The notes beneath the pieces were generated by a model, which was not told where the DNA came from, made no database searches, and saw only the letters and a list, made by a program, of their open reading frames with translations. A program made the translations under genes and the position numbers. Positions 50,521-59,323 of a stretch of 64,000 nt of DNA are shown one piece after another (positions within the stretch are counted from its first letter, which is position 1; each line of letters starts with the position of its first letter). This DNA is from Acetanaerobacterium elongatum. GTDB lineage: Bacteria; Bacillota; Clostridia; Oscillospirales; Ruminococcaceae. The stretch is taken from the NCBI RefSeq assembly GCF_900103835.1, contig NZ_FNID01000003.1:1-64000 (forward strand), given 5' to 3'.

Positions 50521-52149
50521 ATGGTTGTGCGCATACTAAAAAACCACCGCGGCAGTACGCTGATACTGGTGATTGTTGTTTTTGCGCTGCTCATTATCTT
50601 TGCCACCGCCGCGCTTGCCCTTGCTTCCAATTCACAGATAAACTCGGTAACCGACTACCAGAGCCAGCAGGCATATTTTACCGCCCGCTCGTCGGTGCTT
50701 GCGGCGGTGGATTATTTTAAGAATCATCCCGAATTAAATATTGAGGATTATGTTGGTACTCCGGGTTCGAGTGAAGTTGTTGACGGCATGGGTAAGTATC
50801 AGGTTACTGTTAAAAAAGTTGATGATAAACACTTTGAAATCTCCTCCCTGGCTGACTTTGGAGGAAAAAATCGAACGGTGCGGGCGATAGTTGAGAGAAA
50901 GAGTGCTGGTTTTCCTTTTGGACAGAATCTTGTGACAGCAACCAAGTTTAATGCAAAAGCATCATCGTTAAGCGGTGGCGCTGAGATACACGGCAACGTG
51001 ATGATTAATGATACCATTGCACTTCCAGAAGGCGTACAAATATTTGGCGATTTATACATAGACGGGCCAGTTAGTATCAGCGGTGGACCAATTGTTAAGT
51101 CCGAAAACGGAAAGGGTGGCAACATCTATTCCACCGGCGATATTACGCTAAATAGGGTGTCTGTCACTGTTGATGGAAATCTTTATTGCACCGGAAGCCT
51201 ATATGGTGATGGCGGAAAAATTGATGCAAAGGGCAGCGAGTCGTTGTTAATGATTGGAAAGAACATCGGCGGAGTCGGTTTTACTATTGCAACTCCCAAA
51301 AATATTGTGGCTTTGGGAAACGCAGATTTTCGTAACTCTACTATTAGAACTAAATCAAATTGTATTTATTTAGGTGGGACGAAAAAAGTCTACCAAAATG
51401 ATAATTCTTATAATTATGTTTCCATCCTCACTACAGCCGATCCTTCCGCAAAGAGTTTTAAAATGCCTGATATGACGTATGCCGATTCTATCGAACAGTT
51501 AAAGAATTTGGTTGATTATGCCGTGTATAAGAGTTATGTAGATTCGTGGCGCGGCAATATGATTAATATTGATGGCGGTTGGAAAAACACGTATACGCTT
51601 TCCCAGTCTGGAACAATAACCAATGTTAGCAACTTCAACCAAACACTTATCGTTGACACTTCTTCCGGCAATATAAATTTATATGTCAATAATGCATCAT
51701 TAAACAACCATGTTTTTAGCCAATTTCACACTAAGGTTATCGGACCAAACCAGTTGATTATCCATTTGGCAGAAGATGTAACCAATTTTGATTATTCTTC
51801 TTTTACTAGTTTAGGTATCACGGGAAGTCAGACAGAGATAACATCAACGACTGTACCGCAAGTTTGTATTGTTGCGCCCTACCCCAAAAACAATATCACC
51901 CTATCGGGAAGTGCAAAGACGGCCGCGTATATCATTATGCCTTATGGTAACTTATCAATCGGTGGCGGTAGCATTTTTGTGGGAAATGCTATTGTTGGTT
52001 CTTCACAGCTTGTGGCAGGAGCAAAACTATACTATAAACCTCCCAAATATCCCGAAATTCCCGGTATCAGCAAAATAGAGGTTTCTGGTGGTGGTTCCGG
52101 CGGGGCTTCAGGCGGTATTGACCTCAAGGGCGTTTACACCAACAAATAA
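50521..52149 (+). CDS. PilX-like protein with beta-solenoid passenger
   Basis: A 542-residue protein. The N-terminus RGSTLILVIVVFALLIIFAT is a PilX/PulG-type hydrophobic helix without the Glu5 of ordinary prepilins; then about 90 residues of a helical-beta segment. From about residue 145 on are short repeating strands with GG and G-x-I turns (HGNVMIND, GDLYIDG, GNIYSTG, GNLYCTG), as in polymer-forming (bactofilin-like) or beta-helix domains. From about 50720 to 52050 the DNA is visibly more AT-rich than the first 200 bases and the neighbours, so the passenger domain may have been exchanged. The function is probably a minor pilin or tip protein. Confidence 0.7.
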   Translation: MVVRILKNHRGSTLILVIVVFALLIIFATAALALASNSQINSVTDYQSQQAYFTARSSVLAAVDYFKNHPELNIEDYVGTPGSSEVVDGMGKYQVTVKKVDDKHFEISSLADFGGKNRTVRAIVERKSAGFPFGQNLVTATKFNAKASSLSGGAEIHGNVMINDTIALPEGVQIFGDLYIDGPVSISGGPIVKSENGKGGNIYSTGDITLNRVSVTVDGNLYCTGSLYGDGGKIDAKGSESLLMIGKNIGGVGFTIATPKNIVALGNADFRNSTIRTKSNCIYLGGTKKVYQNDNSYNYVSILTTADPSAKSFKMPDMTYADSIEQLKNLVDYAVYKSYVDSWRGNMINIDGGWKNTYTLSQSGTITNVSNFNQTLIVDTSSGNINLYVNNASLNNHVFSQFHTKVIGPNQLIIHLAEDVTNFDYSSFTSLGITGSQTEITSTTVPQVCIVAPYPKNNITLSGSAKTAAYIIMPYGNLSIGGGSIFVGNAIVGSSQLVAGAKLYYKPPKYPEIPGISKIEVSGGGSGGASGGIDLKGVYTNK

Positions 52150-52175
52150 GCACTGCATTAAAAGAGGGGTTTCGT

Positions 52176-52532
52176 TTGAAAACCAAGATAGCTGTTATAA
52201 ATAATCACAAGGGCCTCACCCTGCTGGAGCTGCTCATCAGCCTTGCCATTCTTGGGCTGATGGTGGTGGCCTTTTCCGCCATCTTTCTGCCGATATTCAA
52301 AATTGGTGGAGATGCTGCCCAGCTTAACCGCGGCAATGCCGAGCTAACCACCAATCTTGAAAACTATATGAGCGAAAAAACCACGCCTGGTGTTTCTGTT
52401 ATAACGGATAAAATGAAGATTAACTTTCACCTTGTAAGCGGCGATACGGAAGTGGAAGCCCCCGGGCAGCTTGCCGAGGCCAAAGATGATAAAACCGGCG
52501 AAAAGCTGAAGGTTTATGTACCCTCCAGGTAA
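52176..52532 (+). CDS. Type IV prepilin-like protein, 118 residues
   Basis: Class III signal with cleavage after Gly in NHKGLTLLELLISLAILGLM, Glu at position 5 of the mature protein, and a 20-residue helix. Only about 85 residues follow, so it is a small pilin or pseudopilin. The start is TTG 52176 with AGAGGGG six bases upstream. The gene lies 26 bases before a second prepilin. Confidence 0.85.
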   Translation: MKTKIAVINNHKGLTLLELLISLAILGLMVVAFSAIFLPIFKIGGDAAQLNRGNAELTTNLENYMSEKTTPGVSVITDKMKINFHLVSGDTEVEAPGQLAEAKDDKTGEKLKVYVPSR

Positions 52533-52557
52533 GCTGAAAAATGGATGGGATAAAAAT

Positions 52558-53127
52558 ATGTATTTAAAAAACAACAAGGGCTTAACGCTTATAGAGCTGC
52601 TGATTACTATTGCCATTCTCGGCATCTTGATGGCAGCGATTTCGGCGTTCATCTTCCCCACCATGAGCTTTTTTGCCAAAAATCAGAATACCTCAAACGC
52701 CAAGAACGCGGCAAACCTGATGATGGATTATATCGAGGGCAGCGTTTACTCCACCGACGACATCACCCTGGGCGCCAAAACCGCAAATATATCTGCCATT
52801 CCCGCTACCATCTATGGCATTACGGCCGATGAGAGCAAAGGCATTACCGTCTTTCAGGGTAAAGGCGCAAATTCCGTTGCGCTCAGCGAGGGGCTCACCG
52901 AGGGGCTTAAGTTTGACATTTCCTTTTCCAGAACGCGCGCAAAGGTATTGTGTGTGGATATCAAGGTGCAAAGCAGGCAGAGCAGTGAGCAGCTGTACAG
53001 CCTTAAAAAGGATATCTACCTTGCCAACCTTCTTCAGGCCGCTCCGAAAGACGACATTCAAAACGACGGTACCTCCCCGCCCTACCGCGAGATCAGGTTC
53101 ACCAAACCAACCGGCACCACCCCGTAA
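52558..53127 (+). CDS. Type IV prepilin-like protein, 189 residues
   Basis: Class III signal NNKGLTLIELLITIAILGIL with Glu5 present, followed by a helical stalk and a beta-rich head. It ends with a Pro/Thr-rich tail. It follows the smaller prepilin in the same transcript. Either of the two could be the main subunit. Start ATG 52558 has GGATGGGA upstream. Confidence 0.85.
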   Translation: MYLKNNKGLTLIELLITIAILGILMAAISAFIFPTMSFFAKNQNTSNAKNAANLMMDYIEGSVYSTDDITLGAKTANISAIPATIYGITADESKGITVFQGKGANSVALSEGLTEGLKFDISFSRTRAKVLCVDIKVQSRQSSEQLYSLKKDIYLANLLQAAPKDDIQNDGTSPPYREIRFTKPTGTTP

Positions 53128-53162
53128 ACAATCAATAACAAGCAGAGGGCAGTGAGCTTTAT

Positions 53163-53921
53163 ATGGACATCAACGACGCAGCACATAACTATTTTGCCCA
53201 TAAAACCGAACAAAACTGCTCGGCGGTTACCAAAGCGGCTGAGCCGCTGGTGGTTCATTTTGCTCGCCTGTACGGCGGCAACTGCGGCTTTGAAGACCTG
53301 TATCAAACCGGCATGGAGGGGCTGTTAAAGGCACTCTCCACCTATAACCCGAGCTATGGAACGGCCTTTTCCACCTGGGCCTCGGAATGTATAATCAGCA
53401 CCATTCGCCACTATGTGCGCAAGGAGGCCTCCTACACCCGCCCCGGCTGCATTGTCGAGTTGCAGTCTAAGGTAGACCGTATTGTGGAGCAGCAATTAAA
53501 GGAAACCGGAGAGGCGCCGTCTGTGCAGTATATTGCCGAGCATCTGGGCGTTACCGAAAGCAGCGTGCTGGAGGTGATGCGCGCGGGCATGGTGAGCATT
53601 GATGAGCTTGAGGTGGACAACATTAAAACCCTGCAGTATTCCTCATTTCATCTGCCTATAGAGGACAGTATCGCGGTGGCACAAGCCCTCAGCAAACTGA
53701 GCAGCCTGCAGCAAAAGGTCATCCGTGCGCTGTTCTTTAAAGGGATGACGCAGGAGCAGGTGGCGGCGCAGCTGGGCCTAAACCAAAAGAAGGTGAGCCG
53801 CCTGAAGCTGAGCGGCTTAAACGAGATGGCAGGGCTGCTCGCCGAGGATTCAGCAGTTGGCACACTAACACACAAGGCAAGAATGAAAGCCGCAGCCTGC
53901 TCATTAAATGAGCATAATTAA
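53163..53921 (+). CDS. Sigma-70 family RNA polymerase sigma factor
   Basis: A 252-residue sigma factor of the SigF/G/B-like size. Region 2 is FEDLYQTGMEGLLKALSTYNPSYGTAFSTWASECIISTIRHYVR; region 3 has SVQYIAEHLGVTESSVLEVM; region 4 carries LSSLQQKVIRALFFKGMTQEQVAAQLGLNQKKVSRLK. It lies directly after the prepilin genes, 35 bases on, and before convergent pilD. A group-3 sigma inside a pilus operon may drive pilus or related genes. No anti-sigma gene is next to it. It may also belong to a wider regulon. Confidence 0.9.
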   Translation: MDINDAAHNYFAHKTEQNCSAVTKAAEPLVVHFARLYGGNCGFEDLYQTGMEGLLKALSTYNPSYGTAFSTWASECIISTIRHYVRKEASYTRPGCIVELQSKVDRIVEQQLKETGEAPSVQYIAEHLGVTESSVLEVMRAGMVSIDELEVDNIKTLQYSSFHLPIEDSIAVAQALSKLSSLQQKVIRALFFKGMTQEQVAAQLGLNQKKVSRLKLSGLNEMAGLLAEDSAVGTLTHKARMKAAACSLNEHN

Positions 53922-53953
53922 GAGCATTCCCAAAGCTCAAGGGAATGCTCTTT
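53922..53953. terminator. Terminator of the pilus operon
   Basis: AAGAGCATTCCC and GGGAATGCTCTT pair around a short loop followed by TGTC. It separates the convergent sigma and pilD genes. Confidence 0.8.
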
Positions 53954-53970
53954 GTCGGTTTAAATACAGT

Positions 53971-54750
53971 TTACTTTGAAAGCCCCGTTAGTATCAGATA
54001 CCCTGTGATGATAAAATTGCCAAACAGCAGGCTTACGAGCATGCCTCCCGCTAAAAACGGCACCAGCGGCAGCTCCGACTTCCTGCCCTTCTTATGCCTA
54101 GCCAGCAGAATGCAGCCGTAAACCGCCCCGCTTATTACAGCGAGCAGCAGCGCAAGCAGTATCAGCCTCCACCCCAGCACCAGCCCGCATACCGCCATCA
54201 GCTTGATATCCCCTCCGCCCATGCCGCCCTTTGATAGTACAGCGGCAAGCAGCAGCGGCACGCTGGCGGCAAACAGGCCGATCAGCCGCTCATAAAACGG
54301 CTCATCCCGAAGCAGAATAACCGCCGCCACCCCCAGCACCAGGATGAATATTGTTAGTGCGGGCGGAACCTCGGTGGTGTCGATATCAATAAACGCGGCC
54401 ACAATCAAAGCACTTACAAACGCACAGTAAATAGCGCTCTCGGGTGCAAAGCCAAAGCGAAGGAAGATTACCACCCATAAGGCGGCGTTGAGCGCCTCGA
54501 TTATCGGGTAGCGCACGCTGATCTTCGCCCCGCAGCCGCGGCACCGCCCCCGCAGTACAAGATAGCTGAGCACCGGAAAGAGATCGTACCACTTTATCGG
54601 CTTTCCGCAGGCCGTGCAGTGCGAGGCGCCGGTTACAATCGATTCCTTTCTGGGAATCCGGTAGATGCACACGTTTAAAAAGCTGCCGAACAAAAGGCCC
54701 AGCAGCCCTGCTAAAACAACACAGGCCGGGTAAAAGAATGTATATGGCAT
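53971..54750 (-). CDS. pilD: Prepilin peptidase
   Basis: Membrane protease and N-methylase that processes the prepilins. The N-terminal domain has the zinc Cys quartet in CTACGKPIKW and CRGCGAK. The catalytic Asp pair is in FIDIDTTEVP and the GxGD-type GGMGGGDIKLM motif. Eight helices or so are expected. The start at 54750 is preferred over 54783 because GGAG lies seven bases upstream. It lies opposite to the rest of the locus. Confidence 0.95.
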   Translation of the reverse strand: MPYTFFYPACVVLAGLLGLLFGSFLNVCIYRIPRKESIVTGASHCTACGKPIKWYDLFPVLSYLVLRGRCRGCGAKISVRYPIIEALNAALWVVIFLRFGFAPESAIYCAFVSALIVAAFIDIDTTEVPPALTIFILVLGVAAVILLRDEPFYERLIGLFAASVPLLLAAVLSKGGMGGGDIKLMAVCGLVLGWRLILLALLLAVISGAVYGCILLARHKKGRKSELPLVPFLAGGMLVSLLFGNFIITGYLILTGLSK

Positions 54751-54784
54751 ATAAACTCCATTCCGCTGCCATAGTGGCGGCATA

Positions 54785-54812
54785 ATAGCGTGAACAACTT
54801 GTCACGCTATTT
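54785..54812. promoter_or_regulatory. Inverted repeat between pilD and pilB
   Basis: AATAGCGTGA and TCACGCTATT pair over eight bases in the divergent spacer, 35 bases upstream of pilD. It could be an operator for the divergent pilD/pilB region or a leader hairpin. Confidence 0.45.
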
Positions 54813-54829
54813 CTAAATAGTAGTTTTGG

Positions 54830-54858
54830 TTGATTATTCGATAATCCCATTCTATAAT
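54830..54858 (+). promoter_or_regulatory. Promoter of pilB
   Basis: TTGATT (54830-54835), 17 bases, TATAAT (54853-54858), about 115 bases before the pilB start. Confidence 0.7.
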
Positions 54859-54973
54859 AGAAGTAGAAAAATGGCAATATATTTGGCTTTTTGTAAATAG
54901 ATATTCTTACGCGCCACTTATTATAAATGTTTAGTCATCACTTCCGTTATTCTGATAAAAAGGCGGTATTGAA

Positions 54974-56662
54974 ATGGTTCAACAACGAAATCTTCCCCTT
55001 GGGCAGTTATTGCTAGACGCAGGCTTTATCACACCCGAACAGCTCACCAGCGCGCTGGCTGAACAAAAAAAGACCCCCGGAAAGCGCCTGGGGGATGTTA
55101 TGATCGAGCTGAACTACATCACCGAAAAAAACCTGATGCAGTGCCTGCAGCAGCGTCTGCACGTTGATTTTGTAGACCTTGAAAGTACCACCATCAACCC
55201 CGACGCGGTGCATACCATACAGGAAAGCACCGCCAGAAAATACTCGCTCATCCCCATTGCACGCAGCGGGAACTACCTGACGGTTGCCATGAGCGACCCT
55301 ATGAACTTCTATGCCATCGAGGATGTTCGCTTTGAATCGCGGTGCGAGGTAAAGGCGGTGCTTTCCACCCCCTCTCAGGTGCGCCGCATGATAGAGAAAT
55401 TCTACACCCAGCAGCAGGCACGTCAGGCCGCCTCGGATGTTAATGAGGAGTTCTTTACCCAAAAAGAGATCGAGGCTATGTCCAGCGAGATGGACGAGCG
55501 CATCGACAGCGCACCTATCGTACGCCTAATCAACTCCATCGTCTCCAATGCCATACAGCTGGGCGCGAGCGATGTGCATATCGAGGCTACCCGTACCCAT
55601 TCCAAGATTCGCATGCGCATCGACGGCGTTTTAACCGACCAGATGCGCCTGAATGTAGCTGCCCACAACACACTGATTACAAGGCTTAAAATCATGGGGG
55701 GCCTAAATATAGCCGAGCGCCGCATACCGCAGGACGGGCGCTTTGAGATGCCGGCGGAGGGCATAACCGCCGATATCCGCCTTTCTATACTGCCCACCGT
55801 TACGGGTGAAAAGGCGGTTATCCGTGTGCTGGGCACCCAGAACACCTCCAACATGACCATCCAGCAGTTAGGCTTTGCCCAAAAGAACCTTGAGCTGTTT
55901 GACCATATCATCAAGAGCCCACACGGCATTATTCTCGTTACCGGCCCTACGGGCAGCGGTAAATCCACCACACTCTACGCAGTGCTTCGTCAGCTCAACA
56001 CCAGTGAGGTGAACATCGTAACGGTAGAAGACCCGGTGGAATACCGCATGGAAGGGGTTAATCAGGTTCAGGTAAACCCCAAGGCCGGGCTTACCTTTGC
56101 CGACGGCCTGCGCTCGATTCTAAGGCAGGACCCCGACATCATCATGATCGGTGAAATCCGCGACAGCGAAACGGCGCAGATCGCCATCCGCGCGGCGATT
56201 ACCGGCCATCTGGTGCTCTCCACCCTGCACACCAACGACGCGGTTTCGGCCATCACCCGTCTGGTGGATATGGGCGTGCCAGCTTATCTGGTTTCCTCCT
56301 CGGTGGTGGGCATCTTAGCGCAGCGCCTTGTAAAAAAGATCTGCCCCAACTGTAAAGAGGCCTACGAATCCTCCCCCGAAGAGATGATAATGCTTGGAAT
56401 CGACAAGCCCGCCACCCTTTACCGCGGCAAGGGCTGCCCCTTCTGCAGCAATACGGGCTACAAGGGCCGAACCGCCATCCACGAGGTTGTGGTAGTGGAT
56501 AAAACAGCAAGAGCGATGATTGCTAAGCGGGCCTCTGATGACGAAATCCGCGACTATGTTGCCACACAGGGCACCACCTTCCTAAGCCAAAACCTTACGC
56601 AGCTGGTGCTTTCGGGCGTTACCACCACCGAAGAGCTCATCAAGGTTACCTACAGCGTATAA
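54974..56662 (+). CDS. pilB: Type IV pilus extension ATPase
   Basis: Motor ATPase of 562 residues that powers pilus growth. The N-terminal MshEN-type domain (LPLGQLLLDAGFITPEQL) may bind c-di-GMP or the platform. Next is the linking domain, Walker A GPTGSGKSTTLYA, Asp box VEDPVEYRMEG, Walker B-like PDIIMIGEIRDSETA, His box LSTLHTNDAV, and a Cys4 zinc site in CPNCKEAYE and CPFCSNTGY. The motif set identifies PilB. A repeat cluster separates it from pilT. Confidence 0.96.
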   Translation: MVQQRNLPLGQLLLDAGFITPEQLTSALAEQKKTPGKRLGDVMIELNYITEKNLMQCLQQRLHVDFVDLESTTINPDAVHTIQESTARKYSLIPIARSGNYLTVAMSDPMNFYAIEDVRFESRCEVKAVLSTPSQVRRMIEKFYTQQQARQAASDVNEEFFTQKEIEAMSSEMDERIDSAPIVRLINSIVSNAIQLGASDVHIEATRTHSKIRMRIDGVLTDQMRLNVAAHNTLITRLKIMGGLNIAERRIPQDGRFEMPAEGITADIRLSILPTVTGEKAVIRVLGTQNTSNMTIQQLGFAQKNLELFDHIIKSPHGIILVTGPTGSGKSTTLYAVLRQLNTSEVNIVTVEDPVEYRMEGVNQVQVNPKAGLTFADGLRSILRQDPDIIMIGEIRDSETAQIAIRAAITGHLVLSTLHTNDAVSAITRLVDMGVPAYLVSSSVVGILAQRLVKKICPNCKEAYESSPEEMIMLGIDKPATLYRGKGCPFCSNTGYKGRTAIHEVVVVDKTARAMIAKRASDDEIRDYVATQGTTFLSQNLTQLVLSGVTTTEELIKVTYSV

Positions 56663-56725
56663 AACCCGAATCCGCAGCGAGCGACCTGAGTGTCGTTCCG
56701 GTACTATAATCCCAGATAAACCCTT

Positions 56726-56907
56726 ATAGGGGCGGCCATCGGCCGGCCGCGGCATTCATGAGATTACCGATTTGTGCTGAACGCGCAATGCGCGCCCCCA
56801 CAGAGGACAAAGGAAAAAGAGAAGGGGACAGAATTTGCATGGCAGACCCTGTCTGCTCTCTGCCTTCTGTTTTTTGCCCTTTCGTAGGGAACGGTTTTGA
56901 TCGTTTT
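56726..56907. repeat. Three GTAGGG hairpin repeats between pilB and pilT
   Basis: 56726-56750 (plus, stem GGCGGCC / GGCCGGCC, first bases ATAG in place of GTAG), 56779-56801 (minus, GCGC-type) and 56884-56907 (plus, GGAACGGT type with a decayed second arm). No gene is in the 297-base gap. Confidence 0.75.
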
Positions 56908-56959
56908 ACTTTGTGAAATCATATTACGGCTATACAGTCTTTGAAAGGCGTGAAAGCGG

Positions 56960-58021
56960 ATGACCATAGAAGAACTGCTTACGGTATCGCGGGAGCGAAT
57001 GGCTTCCGACCTGCACATAACGGTTGGCAAGCCCCCCATTGCGCGTGTTAACGGTGATCTGGTGATGCTGGAGGAATACCCCGTGCTGATGCCGGAAGAT
57101 ACCAACCGCCTTGTCTCCTCCATGCTCAGCAGTGAGCGGTTGGAAGTCTTAAAGCAAAAGGGCGAGGTGGATTTTTCGTTTGTTATGCCCGGCGGGCGCT
57201 TTCGCGTAAATGCCTACAAGCAGCGCGGCAGCTTCGGCGCCGCCATCCGCCTGCTGGTGCAGGAGATACCCACCCTTGACCAGCTGCACATGCCCGACTG
57301 TTTAAAGATGCTTGCGATGAAACCGCGCGGGCTGGTGCTGCTCACCGGGCCTACGGGCAGCGGCAAGTCCACTACCCTTGCGGCAATGGTGGATTACATC
57401 AACAAAAACCGCCGCGCACATGTAATCACCATCGAAGACCCGATTGAATACCTGCACCGCCACCAGAACTCGATGGTAAACCAGCGCGAAATCGGCGAGG
57501 ATACCCAGTCGTTCGCCGCCGCCCTGCGCGCCGCCCTGCGTGAGGACCCCGACGTGATACTCGTGGGCGAGATGCGCGATATGGAAACGGTAGCGGCAGC
57601 GGTTACGGCAGCCGAAACGGGGCACTTAGTACTCTCCACCCTGCACACCAACGGCGCCGCCAACACGGTAGACCGTATTATCGACGTGTTCCCCCCGCAC
57701 CAGCAGCAGCAGATCCGTGTTCAAACCGCAAGTATTCTGGAGGGGGTTATCACCCAGCAGCTTGTCCCCTTAGCCGACGGCAAGGGGCGCGTGGCGGCCT
57801 TGGAGATTATGCTCACCACCGATGCCATCGCCAACCTCATCCGCGAGGGCAAAACCCACCAGATCAACTCCTGCATTCAAACCGGCATCCAGCTTGGCAT
57901 GCAGTCGATGGATTACCATCTGGCGAAGCTGGTAAAAACAGGCGTCATCTCCAAGGAGATGGCGTTCCTGCGCACCATGGATACGGATAACCTCAAGCGG
58001 TATCTGGCCGGGGAATTCTAG
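56960..58021 (+). CDS. pilT: Type IV pilus retraction ATPase
   Basis: Motor ATPase of 353 residues that removes pilin subunits and drives twitching. Early ASDLHITVGKPP (conserved in PilT), Walker A GPTGSGKSTTLAAM, Asp box EDPIEYLH, Walker B DPDVILVGEMRDMET, His box LSTLHTNGA, and the AIRNLIRE-like C-terminal helix (AIANLIREGKTHQI). It has no zinc-binding Cys, as usual for PilT. Presence with PilB predicts dynamic pili. Confidence 0.96.
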   Translation: MTIEELLTVSRERMASDLHITVGKPPIARVNGDLVMLEEYPVLMPEDTNRLVSSMLSSERLEVLKQKGEVDFSFVMPGGRFRVNAYKQRGSFGAAIRLLVQEIPTLDQLHMPDCLKMLAMKPRGLVLLTGPTGSGKSTTLAAMVDYINKNRRAHVITIEDPIEYLHRHQNSMVNQREIGEDTQSFAAALRAALREDPDVILVGEMRDMETVAAAVTAAETGHLVLSTLHTNGAANTVDRIIDVFPPHQQQQIRVQTASILEGVITQQLVPLADGKGRVAALEIMLTTDAIANLIREGKTHQINSCIQTGIQLGMQSMDYHLAKLVKTGVISKEMAFLRTMDTDNLKRYLAGEF

Positions 58022-58047
58022 GCATACAGTTATCAATTTATAAATAT

Positions 58048-58086
58048 AAAACAGCCTCCGTTTGTTTGCTCAAGCGGAGGCTGTAT
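58048..58086 (+). terminator. Terminator after pilT
   Basis: ACAGCCTCCG and CGGAGGCTGT pair across a short loop; TATATT follows on the plus side. Confidence 0.75.
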
Positions 58087-58134
58087 ATTACCACGCCGGT
58101 TTGCGTGTTTGGTATGAGACAATTAGCTTTACAA

Positions 58135-59040
58135 TTATTTCGGCTGCACGCGGAGCCAAACCTCCATATACGTCTTGCCGGTTTTACTCCAGTAATAAAT
58201 CTCAAGCTCATAACCTGAAATCAACGTATAGCTGGCGGTGGGGAACCATTCGCCGTAGATACGCTTGTAAAGGTTCTGGCAGGCCGCGGTAACGCTGCCG
58301 TCACCGTCGGTGTATTCCTCCGACCGAAACACCGCCCAGGTAGAGGCGGGAACCACCACCTCGGTGTAGCCGTCGCTGTTACTTTTCTCGGTCTTTTCCA
58401 CAAACAACATATAAGGGAAGTACGGTGCCTTGAGTTTATCGCTTTCGTAGCTGCAGAGGCCCCCTACCGGGCAACGGCCGGAATCCCCCACGCCGCATAC
58501 CATGCCGGAAGTCTCGCCCAGTTTATCTACCTCGCCGTTGTCATAGCATTCCTTCCAGAACCTCGGAATCTCAATAAGGTTTCTGTCGCCGGTCATATCA
58601 AATATCCGCTCAATGCCGTAAACCGTGAATGCTTCCCGCTCAACAATTCTGTAATCCATCTTCGTTACTCCTTGTATCGTTATTTGAAAGGAGATCTGCG
58701 GGTAGGCCTTCAGGTGTACCCCCTCGGTGCGCGCCGCCGAGGGAGGCATGCCGTGTACCGATACAAATGCGCGCGTGAATGCCTCGGGTGATTCGTAGCC
58801 GTATTTCAGCGCCAGATCGATCACCTTCACCTCGCTGTTCTGCAGCTCAAACGCGGCAAGCGTCATGCGTCGGCGCCGGATGTACTCCGAAAGTGGCACC
58901 CCCGCCAAAAACGAGAACATCCGCGCAAACTGAAACTGCGAGCTGCACACAAGCCTTGCCAGCTGATCGTAATCAATCCTACCTTCAAGGTTTTGTTCGA
59001 TGTAGTCCATCGCGCCGTTAAACAGTCTTAGCATATCCAT
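58135..59040 (-). CDS. AraC-family regulator with GyrI-like effector domain
   Basis: A 301-residue protein. Residues 1-105 are an AraC-type pair of helix-turn-helix motifs (LARLVCSSQFQFARMFSFLAG, then VIDLALKYGYESPEAFTRAF). Residues 130-300 are a GyrI-like (small-molecule-binding) domain with VYGIERI, RFWKECY, PASTWAVFRSE and YELEIYYW, as in Rob/BmrR-like sensors. Such proteins turn on exporters in response to drugs. It lies upstream of an exporter cluster on the same strand, separated by a terminator hairpin at 59250. There is no gene in 59041-59323 apart from this hairpin. Confidence 0.92.
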   Translation of the reverse strand: MDMLRLFNGAMDYIEQNLEGRIDYDQLARLVCSSQFQFARMFSFLAGVPLSEYIRRRRMTLAAFELQNSEVKVIDLALKYGYESPEAFTRAFVSVHGMPPSAARTEGVHLKAYPQISFQITIQGVTKMDYRIVEREAFTVYGIERIFDMTGDRNLIEIPRFWKECYDNGEVDKLGETSGMVCGVGDSGRCPVGGLCSYESDKLKAPYFPYMLFVEKTEKSNSDGYTEVVVPASTWAVFRSEEYTDGDGSVTAACQNLYKRIYGEWFPTASYTLISGYELEIYYWSKTGKTYMEVWLRVQPK

Positions 59041-59249
59041 AGCAGCACCTCCTTACAATAGGAGTATATCAATTTAAAAGGGAGCTTTCCTGATAATCGG
59101 TGTTCAAAGCTGCAAGGTTTCAGGGTTAGGGTGCAAAAATACCGGAAGCTGCCCGGCATCTCGGCTAAACGGTTAGCTTTTATCCGATTTTATTGTACAC
59201 AAATTTACCTGTTTCATCAAGTAATAGCAGAATATATAACGGCATACTA

Positions 59250-59289
59250 CGCCGAAAGCGAAGGAATTGCTCCCTTCGCTTTCGGCATT
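59250..59289. terminator. Terminator of the exporter operon
   Basis: GCCGAAAGCGAAGG and CCTTCGCTTTCGGC pair over seven or eight bases. The hairpin is long and lies 35 bases past the ATPase stop. Confidence 0.8.
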
Positions 59290-59323
59290 TCTATTTGAGG
59301 GAAAAGAAGTAGGCGGAAAGTAA

